From contig NC_056744.1 of the NCBI RefSeq assembly GCF_019279795.1, forward strand, positions 1,509,412,860 to 1,509,476,859: 64,000 bases of DNA, read 5' to 3'. Below, in pieces: positions 25,586 to 36,200 of the stretch (position 1 is its first letter; the number at the start of each line of letters is the position of its first letter). The stretch is from Protopterus annectens (lineage: Eukaryota; Chordata; Ceratodontiformes; Protopteridae). The translations under genes and the position numbers were made by a program. The notes beneath the pieces are model-generated. The model searched no databases. It was not told where the DNA came from and worked only from the letters and a program-made list of their open reading frames with translations.

Positions 25586-25859
25586 GTAAGAGATGTGTCT
25601 GTATACTTTTGATGCAGAAAGACTTCAGGAAAGGGCTGCTAATACTAAAGATCAGTTTGTAAACTATGACCTAAATTCAGATCATGGTTTGTGAATTATT
25701 GATAAGAAATGGAAAGATAGTGTTACAGGATTAAGAAGTAGGTACCAATTCTACCACAATCCCATTGGAGCAGCATGATAAAATAAAGTAACCAAAACCT
25801 GACACACTATAAAGCCTATAATCAAAACAAGAAGAAAAAGAAGCAATGCAGTAGACACA

Positions 25860-27215
25860 GTTAGGCCTCATCAAGGACAGGTCATGACTACTCAACTTGG
25901 TGGACTGCTTTGAATGGGTCACTAAAACAATGGATGATGGCAAAATGGTACATACTGCCTACCTTGACCTGGCCAAAGCATTTGACACAATGACCCTCTT
26001 GGGCATTGTAGACAAACTCACAAAATTAGGTATAAACCTCTTTAATCACCCATTGGATAGCCAGCTAGCTGAAAGATATCCCCCGAGAAGTTAGGAAAGG
26101 GAAGTCTACCTCAACAAAAGGGTCAGTCACTGGCAGAGTTCCTCAAGGCTTGGTGCTAGAGACACTGTTTTTGTCATTTACTTTTCTGAAGTCAACATTA
26201 AGAGCCTCTGGCTGACCAGGTTTGTAGATGATTGCAAACTGGGTGTTGCTATAGAATCACCCAAAGGCACAAATAGACTTCAGGAAGGTATGATACAAAG
26301 CAATAACTGGTGGCAGAGCATGGTCTAAAACTCAGTACCAAGAATGGAATAATATTGTATACTTTGTAAAATACCATCCCTGGAAGCTATCACACTGATA
26401 ATAGTCCCCTACAAGTTGACCCACTGGTCATGGATTTGGGAACACATGTAGACAGTAACCTGGAATTTGGTCATCATTTGTTTATGATAGTAAGAAAATC
26501 ATTCTATGTCATGTAAGTAATAAGCAAGGGTATGTACATCTAAGTCCAAGGATGTCATTGTTCTAGTGTACTCTGCCCTCATGAAACAAACCTTGAGTAC
26601 AATGTCCCCTTCAGTATTTACCTGAACAAGCATATGCAGCAAATGGAGCATCCACAGCGGTTCCTCAACAAGACAATGCAGGGCATAAACAACATGTCCT
26701 ATATGGACCTCTCAAAGCCTTACCCTGTACTCAGTCTTCTATGGACTGCTGAGTAGTAATCAATGCCTACCTACAAAGCATCCTCTGATCCCATTCTGAT
26801 GGACCTGTTGTACATTGTAAAACAAATATCATCAGAATTACCCAGTCTAGGCACTAAACCTCATCTGTAACATAAATAAGGCATGTAGGAGGGACAGGTA
26901 TGTGTCTCAGAAACTACCCCTTCTCTGGATCAGGCTTCTTATCCATGTGAAGCACCAAACCCAGTTCAAGTGTAACTTCGACCAGTGGGCTGGGAATTGG
27001 AAATTTACCGCTGGTCTTAAAACTATGTCTCTATTAGACAGAGGCAGTCAGTATGTGCTTTACTAATTATGCTCAAGTCTACATATACCCCTTAACATAA
27101 CCCTAGGGTAACAAAACTTGTCATATACATTTGAGAAGCATGGCTAAGCTTAAAAATGGCCCCAGGGTCATTAGGCCTAGTAATCACCAGTGAACTTATG
27201 AACCTATAATTACAT
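25860..27215 (+). pseudogene. CR1-like LINE, RT to 3' tail, in the TRIM intron
   Basis: A 65-residue frame near 25.9-26.09 kb reads WVTKTMDDGKMVHTAYLDLA, then KAFDTMTLLGIVDKLTKLGI, the motif A region with its Asp kept. Downstream, in changing frames, come SITGRVPQGLVLETLF (motif B), FVDDCKLGVAIESP-like sequence (motif C, second Asp position kept) and C-terminal stretches. The 3' end near 27200 is TGAACTTATGAACCTAT, the CR1-like tail repeat. Sense orientation relative to the TRIM gene, spliced out with the intron. Confidence 0.8.
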
Positions 27216-27939
27216 AAAGATAAGGTTAAAAATCCATTAAAGTTTAAATGGGTCCATTACATAGTCTAGCATGACTGCTAGCTGTTTGTAACAAAGACAG
27301 ACTTGCTGATTTGCTTATATTGCAGAGAGATCTCTTGCAGCCCCACACTGGAGGCTTTGCACCTGTGTCTCTTTACTTGCATATGCCATCTCTGTGGTTA
27401 CAAACAGGGGAGACCAAGCCCTGTACTATAACTGCCAAGCTGTGCGCTCAGTGATTCTCTATGAAGAATAATGATGGGGAAGCAGAAAGTCAGCAAGTCT
27501 GGATCAACAGTTTGAAGCCATTTAGAACTCATCAGTTAGTAGGTTAACTATGTTATGTGGTCACTTGTTAAATGCCTGAACTTCTTTATTAACCTCTTCT
27601 CAAACATTAATACAATGTATTTAGTAACTTTATAAATACTAGTGCAGTGTGTGATTCCAAATGAAATGTTTCCATTATTTTAGTAATTGTTTCATAGAAG
27701 CATCAGTGGAATATGTGATCCTGCATGAAATTACTACCTTTCTTCATTAATTTCTTTGTGAAGGGACATAATGCCATGTATGAACCCGCACAAAATATCA
27801 GATTTCCATACCAAGTCACATTTTAAGTGTTTAATCCTAAGCACTGAGCAAAGATAATTACAAACAGAAATAAAATGTAAGTTAAACAATAACTAAGTAC
27901 TGTGACAAGATAAAAATGTATTAATATTTAAAAAGTTTG
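27216..27939. other. Intronic sequence, nothing recognised
   Basis: AT-rich intron of the TRIM-type gene without recognisable transposon proteins or tandem repeats. Confidence 0.5.
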
Positions 27940-28480
27940 AAATACTCCAAACAAACCTTTATGGAATAGTTGGATCTCATTCTTAAAGCTGGTCATGTTT
28001 ATACTTCTGAAGATGACAAGGTAGTGAGTTCCACAGGAGTGGGGTTTGATAGGAAAAAGAACATCAGTCAGACATCTCTAATCACATTCTAGGAACGGCT
28101 AGCAGTCCGTCATTACCTGAGTGAAGTGGCTGGAAAGGTGGTACAGTGACAACATTCTTTTTGGACTGGCAGGACTCCAGATCAGGGCTCGATACGTTAT
28201 ATGTCAATCTCCATGCCAGTGTCAGCCATTGCAGACTCCACAGCACAGGTCTAATTTGGGCATGGGGGGTGAAAAAGTCTAACTGCAGATGTCTGGATTG
28301 ATTGGAGGTAGTCCAGGTTACCATGCAAGAGCCATAGGCAAAGGGCATTACAGTAAACCAAATACGAAGAGACCAAGTTGAAAATGACCATTGTGATGTC
28401 CTGTAGTAGATTAACAAGCTTGACCCAAACAATGTTCTGGAGAGGAAAACATGTTGATTCAAAAGCTGCTTTCCCTTGTC
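27940..28480 (-). mobile_element. L2-like LINE fragment, end of ORF2
   Basis: Minus-strand frames read VSSYLVYCNALCLWLLHGNL followed by LQSIQTSAVRLF, matching the L2-type SRLDYCNAL..GLP...LQ.VQNAAARL motif after the polymerase. PFQPLHSGNDGLLAVPRM and PTPVELTTL follow, equivalent to RSA...L.VP and P.LWN.LP near the C-terminus. Frameshifted and 5' truncated. It lies antisense in the last TRIM intron. Confidence 0.8.
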
Positions 28481-28796
28481 CCTTTAATGACAGTATATTA
28501 TCCAGGATTCCACTTATATGATAAACGTTTGATACAAACTACTGTTATTTCCTTCATTTATATTTAGAGGAGAAGATAAGGATCTGAGGTGGGCCGTGCA
28601 GTCACATAAATGGTCATAGCCTGAACCTTTGGTAGTAATGAGTTTCAGATGCCTGCTTTTCATCTACTTAAGAATGGCTTTTAAGCAATCTACAAAGGTA
28701 TCAAAAGCTGCCATTTATTCCCAAGGGAAGGAGATGTAGAGCTATTTATCCATGATATTTATAAAGTATTTGAGACAACCTGTTTTATTTTCACAG

Positions 28797-29320
28797 GCCT
28801 GTCTCATCTGACTCTGGACTCTAACACAGCGCATAGCCATCTAATTCTGTCTGAGGATTTGAGTAGTGTGAAATATAGTGACAGACCCCAGCTCTCAGAC
28901 AATCCTGAGAGGTGTGGTTACTATATTGGTGTGCTGGGATCTGAGGGTTTCACAAAACGGAGGCACTACTGGGGACTGGAGGTTGGGAACAAGACTTTCT
29001 GGCATGTTCGTGTTGTCAGAGAGTCTGTCTGCAGGAAGGAGTTCAGATTCCCATCTGCTAAGAATGGATATCGGATTCTGCATCTGAGCAAAAGAAATTA
29101 TATAACATTGGAATCACCCATTAAGTTTCTCAGCCTGAATGTGAAACCCCAGAGTACTGGTGTGTACCTGGACTATGAGGAGGGACAGGTGTCATTTTAT
29201 AATGTTGATAACATGTCTGACCTCTACACCTTCAATGATACCTTCAGTGAGAGGATCTACCCTTACTTCAACCCTCATCTTAATGCTGAGCCCTTAACAC
29301 TGTTTCACCTGAAACTCTAA
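28797..29320 (+). CDS. TRIM-type gene, terminal PRY-SPRY (B30.2) exon
   Basis: Acceptor TTTTATTTTCACAG, then a 524-bp open exon ending in TAA at 29318. After the split Gly it reads LSHLTLDSNTAHSHLILSED (PRY, the LDPDTA-type motif) and YIGVLGSEGF, RRHYWGLEVGN (normally WEVEVG), GVYLDYEEGQVSFYN (LDYE motif), ending YPYFNPHLNAEPLTLFHLKL. This is a complete B30.2 domain of about 174 residues, the usual length, and no frame is broken. In TRIM proteins this domain selects the substrate or pathogen ligand of the RING E3 ligase. Closest in style to TRIM39/TRIM69 or fish bloodthirsty-like TRIMs; paralogue not decided. The 3.2-kb intron before it holds CR1- and L2-like fragments. Confidence 0.93.
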
Positions 29321-29384
29321 TGTGAACTTGCATGCACCAAGGGTTACTGTGATCAAAACTGCTGATATGTTTAAATGTCTGTGG

Positions 29385-29390
29385 AATAAA
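29385..29390 (+). promoter_or_regulatory. Poly(A) signal of the TRIM-type gene
   Basis: Canonical AATAAA 65 bp after the stop codon. It supports a short 3' UTR and an intact gene end. Confidence 0.75.
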
Positions 29391-29891
29391 CATACCCCAC
29401 ACACAACACAAAGAAAAAAGTCATTTATTTTTAGAGAGCACGGTGATGACATGCATGTAATAGAAGTTCCTCAAGCAATGTATTATATCCATGGATAGTC
29501 AAACAGTGAAATAAAGTGAGTTCATACTACTATGCTTGTAGTAAATAAACCTTAACACTGTTTTATCACTCACTATTGGTTAAGTAACATTGTTAAATCA
29601 TTCTTAATGAGAAATAACTGTATTAGATCTTGAAGTAAAACATCAATCTTATATGAGCTTTGATATAAAAATTATTGTTTAATAGTCATACATGTATGCA
29701 TGACACACAAAACAAGGAAACTAAAACCACCCCAACAGGGCATCAACAGAAAGAATTTGTGGCTTACTGTTTTTTCACTTGACTGGAATCATTTTTAACA
29801 TTTTTATTATACAACAAGTATCACAAATAGTTATAATGCAACATGTAAAACTACTAACACATTATTATAAAAAAGTACAGTCGTGTAAAAT
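29391..29891. other. Intergenic, nothing recognised
   Basis: AT-rich stretch between the TRIM poly(A) signal and the DIRS-like element. No frame or repeat identified. Confidence 0.5.
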
Positions 29892-29921
29892 CTTACCATA
29901 ACAGTAGGTGTCCTTCTCTTC

Positions 29922-30060
29922 ACTGTTGCAGTATTCTTGAAAGAAGTGATGTCCCGTCCTGGGCAGTCCGTCACTCAATCAGTATTGAAGAGCTTGAAAA
30001 GTGTCTAGTTTGCACCATTCATCCTTATTATGCTCCTCACACAAAATGCAGGGCATAAAA
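29922..30060 (+). repeat. DIRS inverted terminal repeat, 3' side
   Basis: Starts ACTGTTGCAGTATTC and continues GATGTCCCGTCCTGGGCAGT and GTATTGAAGAGCTTGAAAAG, the inverted counterpart of 34065-34187 with point differences. Confidence 0.85.
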
Positions 30061-30188
30061 GGGACACACAGACACAGCTACCCAGAACTGAATTGCCCCA
30101 GGAGAGAACAGTCCTCATAGGACAAAGGAGTCCATGCATGTCCAGAAGGAAAAAGGCAGAATAAAGAAGTGGGTTGGCGGGAGGGAGT

Positions 30189-30281
30189 GAATACTGCAAC
30201 AGTAAAGAGAAGGATATCTACTGCTATGGTAAGATTTTACAGAACTGTACTATATCCTTCTATATCACTGTTGCAGTATTC
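30189..30281. repeat. Palindrome next to the DIRS 3' end
   Basis: GAATACTGCAACAGT at 30189-30203 faces ACTGTTGCAGTATTC at 30267-30281. Inside the pair, GAAGGATAT faces TATATCCTTC, with a 40-bp centre. The left arm also pairs with 29885-29936 (TCTTACCATAACAGTAGG complements CTACTGCTATGGTAAGA), so three related arms are nested. This could be the internal complementary region used by DIRS elements for circle formation, or a nested non-autonomous end. Confidence 0.8.
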
Positions 30282-30399
30282 TTGAAAGAAGGGATAGTAA
30301 AAAAGCTCAAAAAATGGAATGAGAGGTGGAAAGCTGAGGAGTCCTCAACAAACCCTTATAAGATGGTTTCAGCAAAACCTGCTCTCTCCAGAGAAACTA

Positions 30400-31000
30400 T
30401 ATCCAATTTTTATGCTTAGTAAAGCTATGCACTGAAGACCAAGTAACATCTTCAAGGATGGAATTGGTGTCTAACCCCTTCAAGGAGGCACCTGGAATGA
30501 GTTCTAACAGAAGCAGACTCACCATGAAAAGAATAACAAAAACAAATTGTCTTAGATATCCAGGAGGAGATGGCTTGCTTAGAAACAGCCAAACCCAAAG
30601 ACCTGGGATGAAAGGAAACAAAAAGCTGATCTGACTTATGAATAGTCCTAGTTTTATCTAAATAGTACCTGAGCTGCCTGTGCAAATCCAAGGTATGCAG
30701 GATCCTCTCAGTAGCAGACTGAGGAAAGGGGAAAAAAGAAGGGAGTTGTACTGACTGATTTAAATAAAACTAATTTACCACCTGGGAATAAAACAAGGAT
30801 TAGTATGAAGGGCCTGAAGATCAGAAACCCTCTGAGCAGAAGTAAGAGCCAGCAACAAAACAATCTTCCAGATACAATGTTGCAGAGAAGCTGAAACTGC
30901 AGGCTCAAAAGGAGCCTGAGTCAATTCTTCCAAAGCAAACTTAAGGTTCTAAGGAGGAGGAATAGGTTTTCTTGGAGGGCCTAATATGCAGGATGCTTTT
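30400..31000 (-). pseudogene. DIRS tyrosine recombinase (YR) remnant
   Basis: Minus strand reads LLLALTSAQRVSDLQALHTN near 30.83 kb, the box containing the first catalytic Arg in DIRS recombinases. YYLDKTRTIHKSDQLFVSF and GLAVSKQAISSWI follow at 30.5-30.66 kb, and VTWSSVHSFTKHKNWI near 30.42 kb, the last box, where the family ends TWSSVHTFTKHY with the catalytic Tyr. Here the Tyr position reads Lys. Frames change several times. The enzyme joins the circular DNA copy into the host. Confidence 0.85.
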
Positions 31001-31699
31001 AAGAAATTGTTTGACATCAAAACAGGAAGTCAAAGAAGGAGTCAAGGGCAGACAAGCAGAAAGAGCTGACAATTGGGCCTTTAAAGAAGAATAGGTCAAG
31101 ACAGACTGGAGCAACTCACACAAATAAGACAGGACCAGAGGGACCCCCATTGAAAAAGGGTCCTGATTACGAGCATGGCACCCAACTGAAATCTCTTCCA
31201 TTTGGACATATATGATTTCCTGGTTGAGGGTTTCCTTGTCTGCTGTAAAACCCTGAGCATGTCCTCAGAAAAAGGTGCTGGAAAGGGATCAAAACCCTAT
31301 CGCCCACAATGTCAGTTGCAGAGTGGACAAGTTGGGAGGGATGAGAGACCCCTTGTCCTGTGATGATTGCCCTGGCCACATGCATAAAGAGGGGGGAGTC
31401 ACTAGCAAGATTTTTGCAGAGTTCAGCTGAATCATCTGCAGGACTCTTGGATTTAGAGGAAGGGTAGGGAAATCATAAAGAAACCTCCCCTTCCAAGGAA
31501 GGGATAGGGCATCTGTTTTCCAGACCAGATGTCATGGCATTCTGGAACAGAAGAGAGGAAGCTGCTTGTTCAAAGGGGCGGCAAAAAGATCTACTTGAGG
31601 AATACCTCACAGATGGACAATGTCAAGGAACATGTCTCCATGAAGCATCCATTCTTGAGCCTTTGTTTTGGACCTGCTCAGGGAGTCTGCCACAAGACT

Positions 31700-32817
31700 G
31701 CACTCTGAAGGAATATATACTGCCTGAAGAGTTCACTGATAACTGAGAGACACATCCCAAGCCTGAAGGACCATCCTGCAAAGGAAGTAAGATTTTTTGC
31801 CCCCCCCCCCTTCTTGATCTACCACATCACTGCAGTGTTATCTGTATTCACCTTCAAGGGACCCAGAGAGAGAACATGATATGAAAAGCCTGAAGGGCCA
31901 GAATCAGAGCCCTCATCTCTTTGATGTTGATATGGTCTGATTTCTGATGGGGAGGCTAAGGACCCTGAAGTTTCAGGTGACTAAGTGTTGGCTCCCACCC
32001 CATGTCCAAGACATCAGTGAGCAGCTCTTGAGAAGGGATTGAAAGCTGAAAGGGCTGGCCTGGGTTGAGAGCGAACTGTTGAATCCACCACTCAAATTCC
32101 TTCTAGAGACAGGGAAGGAGAGGTACACCGAAAGTCAGACGGTGACAATGCTGCAGCCAAACCAACTTGAGGTACCATTGAAGCTTCCACATATGCAGTC
32201 TGGCAACAGGAAGAATTGGAATAGAAGAGGCTATGAATCCCAGGGCCTGAGGAATCTCCCTGTCTAGCATGGCAGTCAGGTGAAGAGGAGACTGAAAGAA
32301 GGCTGTCAACAACAATACCTTTGGAGGCCAAAGAGAGGCCAACATTGGCACCTTCTGAATCCTGCAACCCAGATACACATGATTCTGAGAGTGAGACAGG
32401 ACAAACTTTTGAAAGTTGATAGCAAAACCCCAGACTTTGAAGAAGTGAGCTGGTGAACTGCAGATCCTGCAACAATTGATTGGGAGAAGGTGCCTGAAGC
32501 AACATATTGTCTAGATAAGGAAAAATCAAAATATCTTGGAGCCTGCAGAAGGCAATCACAGGAGCTAGACATTTTGTGAATAACCTTTGGGCAGTAGAGA
32601 GGCCAAAGGGCAAAGCACAGAACTGAAAATGAGATGGAGACTCAGAGAAATGTAAATGCTTCCTGTAGAGATGGTGACTAGCGATATGAAGGTAAGCATC
32701 TTTCAGATCCAAGGACACAAGAAAAGCTTGGGGTAATAAAAGAGGAAATAGAGGTTGAAGAGTAAGCATCTGAAAAGAAGGGATCTCAAGAAAGGTGATA
32801 AGCTGAGAGAGATCCAA
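31700..32817 (-). pseudogene. DIRS reverse transcriptase / RNase H remnant
   Basis: Frame 32092-32817 (241 residues) contains FLVSLDLKDAYLHIASHHLY (motif A with Asp), FQFCALPFGLSTAQRLFTKC (motif B), LIFPYLDNMLLQAPSPNQLL (motif C; YLDD reads YLDN, second Asp lost) and LLQSLGFCYQLSKVCPV. This is the DIRS/Ngaro-type RT signature. The following 400 bp toward 31700 would hold RNase H; remnants are weak. Catalytic loss and later stops make it inactive. Confidence 0.88.
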
Positions 32818-33842
32818 AACAGGAACAACACAGAAGGAACTGCTAATGGTTTAGGAGTATCCACCTGAAGCAACTCATAATATCTTCTCTGAATATCTGA
32901 TACCTGAGAAGAATCACAGTTAAAGAATCCCATCATCCTGGAAATTGTGTCCCCAAAGGACAATTCCTCAAAAGGAGAATCGGGGTCAACAGACTCCTCT
33001 GCTTCAGAACCATAAGCCAAAGGAGAAGGCATCTATGAAGAATAGGACAAAGATCCCTCAACAAACAGGGAATTTGCATAGGAATCTGGTTCCCTAAACC
33101 ATTTGGAATGGGTAGAGATCTGTGGAGTGAGTACTGAAACCCCTTGAGAAGGCTTAAAGCTACAAAGGCAGAGAATAATTCCTGAGTAAACTCTTGCCAT
33201 TCCCTTTGAGGATCTATAAGACAAGGTGAAACATGCTTCAGTTTTTGTTATTTCTAGAAGGAACATCAGCCCTAACAAATACTGGAGGTTCCGACCAGTG
33301 GCGAGAGTTGAGAAGAGAAAATTGGAACTTCCACCCTGACCAGTCTGAGCAATCCCTGTAGGACCCTGTGAGATTATCAACCACAGTGCCCCCTTGACAT
33401 CCAGAACAGACACCTGCAAAGCCTTTGAGGATGTGCAAAAAGGCAGATATATGCCGGCCTCTGGAAGGGTCATAGCAGAGGAATCCATCATAAATGTTGA
33501 ATGATCTACAGAGCTATTAGCTGCTTCTAGAGGGATGTCTGGTGGAGGTTGGACAGCCAAAGAATCCAGCCAAGACTTCTTGGCCTTCTTTTTACCAAGT
33601 GGGAGTATCTCAGGGTTAAAGGATTCTGCCATGGTTCCCTGGGCTAAATGTCTAAGCCATTGGTTTTCAAGATAAATGGCCAAGGACGACAAAGAACTTC
33701 AGAGTGTCTTAGGCACAAATGCCTTACAGATATTAGAAGAAGTATGGTTGTGGGAAATGTCCAAACAAAAAATACATTGATTGTGACAATCCTTTTAAGA
33801 AATGTGCCTCCCATACTTACATTTTTCTGTATTGGATGACAT
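32703..33842 (-). pseudogene. DIRS gag-like ORF1 remnant
   Basis: From an ATG complementary to 33840-33842 the minus strand reads MSSNTEKCKYGRHIS, a stop, then KDCHNQCIFCLDISHNHTSS and NICKAF: the D.H..C..CL...H....C..C zinc-binding head of DIRS gag proteins. Two further frames follow (33033-33692, with LGKKKAKKSWLDSLAVQPPP; and 32703-33032, with FGDTISRMMGFF), covering the rest of a roughly 380-residue protein. The last overlaps the RT frame. Stops and frameshifts interrupt it. Confidence 0.75.
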
Positions 33843-34064
33843 GAATTCTAGGTAGTGACAAACAATACAAGTCCAAGAAAGAAACTTTTAAAAGATAAAA
33901 TAAAAAGAAAAAATAAATAACCCAAACAGGGCACTTATCTGGTGTTCTAAGAAGTCAGAATAGCAACAAAATATTCAAAAGAACTGGCAATAACAGTGTT
34001 CAAACTGGTGGCAAAAGAAATTATGGGTAGTTGCATCTGTACATTACCTTTTATTAACTACATT

Positions 34065-34187
34065 CTGTGCGAGAAGCATAATTAGGGCATATGGCACAAG
34101 CAAGATCCTTTTCAAGCTTTTCAATACCGGACGAGCGACAGGCTGCCTGGGATGGGACATTCTTTTTTTCAAGAATACTGCAACAGT
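34065..34187 (-). repeat. DIRS inverted terminal repeat, 5' side
   Basis: Ends GAATACTGCAACAGT; the inner part reads GAGAAGCATAATTAGGGCAT and CTTTTCAAGCTTTTCAATAC, the complement of the 29922-30060 repeat. In DIRS elements this side carries the promoter. Confidence 0.85.
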
Positions 34188-34897
34188 GATATAGAATGAT
34201 ATCAGAAGAATTAAAATCTAGTCAGAAGAACGACTGCAAACTACAGGTACAAGAAAGAAATAATGGCTAAGGTCAAAAGGAGCAAAGTAAAACTGAAAAG
34301 ATGCAATTTTAAATAATTACACCAATAATGACTCAGTAATTTTTACAAGATAAAATTTAGAGCAGGAAAGAAAGAATAGTTCTACAGCTTCAAATTAGGT
34401 GCATATTGTAAACAAGGATATAATAAAGTGATGACATTAATCGGGTATCTAAGGTACATTTTATAGTTTCTGCTAAAGAACTGCTCACTGCTTATCTACA
34501 GTATCATGTCAACAGCTTGACATTACTTTTATTAGTGTGAAACTTTGGGGGGTGGGATTTGGCATAATAGCTAATGTGTCTACCTCATAAAAACAAGGGA
34601 GAGAATTTGATTCTTACCCTTGGGTTGGTAATGGCCCACAAAAACAGATACCCTAGTACTGAATTAAGAAAAAAATATTTTGAAATTTTAGTAGTTGGGG
34701 GTTGTTCTAATAGTTAGGGTAATTACCTCACAGACATAAGATGCAGGGTTTGATTCCCACCCCTTAAATGTAAATTGAGTAAGCTTAAATGGATTACAAG
34801 AGCAGTCAGCCTAGTACCTACCCATGTATTGTCAATTATAATTAATAGCATATGTGGTGGCTTATATACATTTAAAATGTATTCATCTAGTAGCTAT
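34188..34897. other. Non-coding, two weak tRNA-like motifs
   Basis: No gene. Around 34562-34622 and 34700-34765 are stretches with A-box-like (TAGTTAGGGTAATTACC) and B-box-like (GGGTTTGATTCCCACC) words at tRNA-like spacing, suggesting decayed heads of tRNA-derived SINEs. They do not fold into convincing tRNAs. Confidence 0.35.
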
Positions 34898-34913
34898 AGG
34901 ATATTCATTCCAT

Positions 34914-35254
34914 AGGGTGGCCGCAGTGGTGCAGCTGTTAGCGTTGTCACCTCACAGAAAAGGTTCTCAGGTTCGATCCTCGGCTGGGTTGCCTTCTGTG
35001 CAGAGTCTGCATGTTCTCCCTGTGGTCGCGTGGTTGCATGGGTTTCCTCTGGGTGCTCCGGTTTCCTCCCAAAGACATGCTGTAGGTGGATTGGACACTC
35101 TAAATTGGCCCTAGGCATGAGTGCGTGTTTGTGCCTTCTGTGGAAGGTTGGGTGCCAGGCTGGCAACTCGACACAGTAAAAAACTCCACTGCCATTCATG
35201 AATGGACAGGTGATCCACTGGGGTGACCCCTAACCAGGAAAATCTGAAAGAAGA
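34914..35254 (+). mobile_element. Full-length V-SINE with target duplication
   Basis: A 341-bp SINE. The tRNA-like head has an A box around 34927-34943 and B box GTTCGATCCT at 34971-34980. The central domain conserved among V-SINEs (CATGTTCTCC...GTTTCCTC.GGGTGCTCCGG) covers about 35009-35069. The LINE-derived tail ends GGTGACCCCTAACCAGGAAA then TCTGAAAGAAGA. It is flanked by a 16-bp target duplication with one mismatch (AGGATATTCATTCCAT at 34898-34913; AGGATATTCACTCCAT at 35255-35270). Amplified by RNA polymerase III transcripts and a partner LINE. Confidence 0.95.
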
Positions 35255-35270
35255 AGGATATTCACTCCAT

Positions 35271-36126
35271 ATTTATGTGTGTGTGTGTGTTTGCAAACTG
35301 TTTTGCATAGGTATGTGTACACCAGCTACTTTTGCTGGTGGTATCAACGGCCTGAAGTAGCTGCTCAACTACAATCTATTTCAATAGTTATAAAAGTACA
35401 AGGGTTTGCTGAAGGATAATTATTTCTTATAAACAGTGACAAGAATAAGCTATTGAAAGGTACATTTTCAGCTGAACACATTCTCCACCAGATGGTACAA
35501 GTATATGCAAACAAATCATTTTTAATGTCAATAAAATGATATTTATTATGGCAAGAACTCATCATTTTACCTTAGAATGACTGATAAAGGTAGCAACATG
35601 TAGAAAAAAATATTTCTTTACATTATTTCATTGGTCTCAAAAGGCCACATCAGTTCTCTTCTAGTAAGCTTCTCAAATGAGATGCAAGCAGGTGATGGTT
35701 CCCACTTTTCTCAGAGGTAAATAAAAAAGATTAATGAACAGAGATGATGGATCTCCCTGTCAGTCTATCTCTCTCTCTCTTTCTCTGTCATTCTCTCAAG
35801 TTTTATATTGGTGAAGGATTCAAGCATAATAAATTAGGTAAGAATTCTTTCTCTCATTCACAGGTCTTAACCTAGCAAAGAACAGATGGATAGCAATTCC
35901 TTCTCTATATTAGACCTTGCATTAGTGAGCGACACAAATAAGGAACATTTCTCTCACTCTCACAGCTCTCGCACTAGCTAGGAACATGAATAACTGTTCT
36001 CTTTCTCAGATCTTTCACTAGAGATAAAGTTTGCAGCAAAGTAAATTAGGTAGTGGTCCTCTCTCATTTGGTCAGATTTCATACTAACAAGCTGGTACAA
36101 CAAAGTAAAACTAGTAGCATTCTTTT
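35271..36126. repeat. Decayed CT-rich tandem units of about 65-75 bp
   Basis: No gene. From about 35800 to 36120 four loosely similar units each begin with TTCTCTCTC-type tracts followed by a CACAG/CAGA word and an ACTAGCTAGGAAC-, AACCTAGCAAAGAAC- or AACAAGCTGGTACAAC-like block. They look like old minisatellite copies. The part before 35750 is unremarkable. Confidence 0.5.
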
Positions 36127-36127
36127 T

Positions 36128-36199
<72 letters not shown>
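36127..36199. repeat. (TTTC)n microsatellite
   Basis: About 18 TTTC units. Poly-Lys/Glu and Phe/Leu/Ser frames across it are artefacts. Confidence 0.98.

Positions 36200-36200
<1 letters not shown>

Larger units (their letters stand above)
29922..34187 (-). mobile_element. DIRS1-like tyrosine-recombinase retroelement
   Basis: A 4.3-kb element on the minus strand with gag-like ORF, reverse transcriptase and tyrosine recombinase in that order, bounded by inverted rather than direct terminal repeats. ACTGTTGCAGTATTC at 29922-29936 is the complement of GAATACTGCAACAGT at 34173-34187, and similarity extends inward for about 125 bp on both sides. An additional palindrome sits at the 3' side (30189-30281). 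DIRS elements integrate with a recombinase through a circular intermediate and make no target duplication, consistent with none being visible. Coding parts have stops and frameshifts, so the copy is dead. Confidence 0.9.

Noticed and set aside
34700..34765. tRNA gene
   Set aside because: A- and B-box-like words are present but the cloverleaf arms do not pair; more likely SINE debris.
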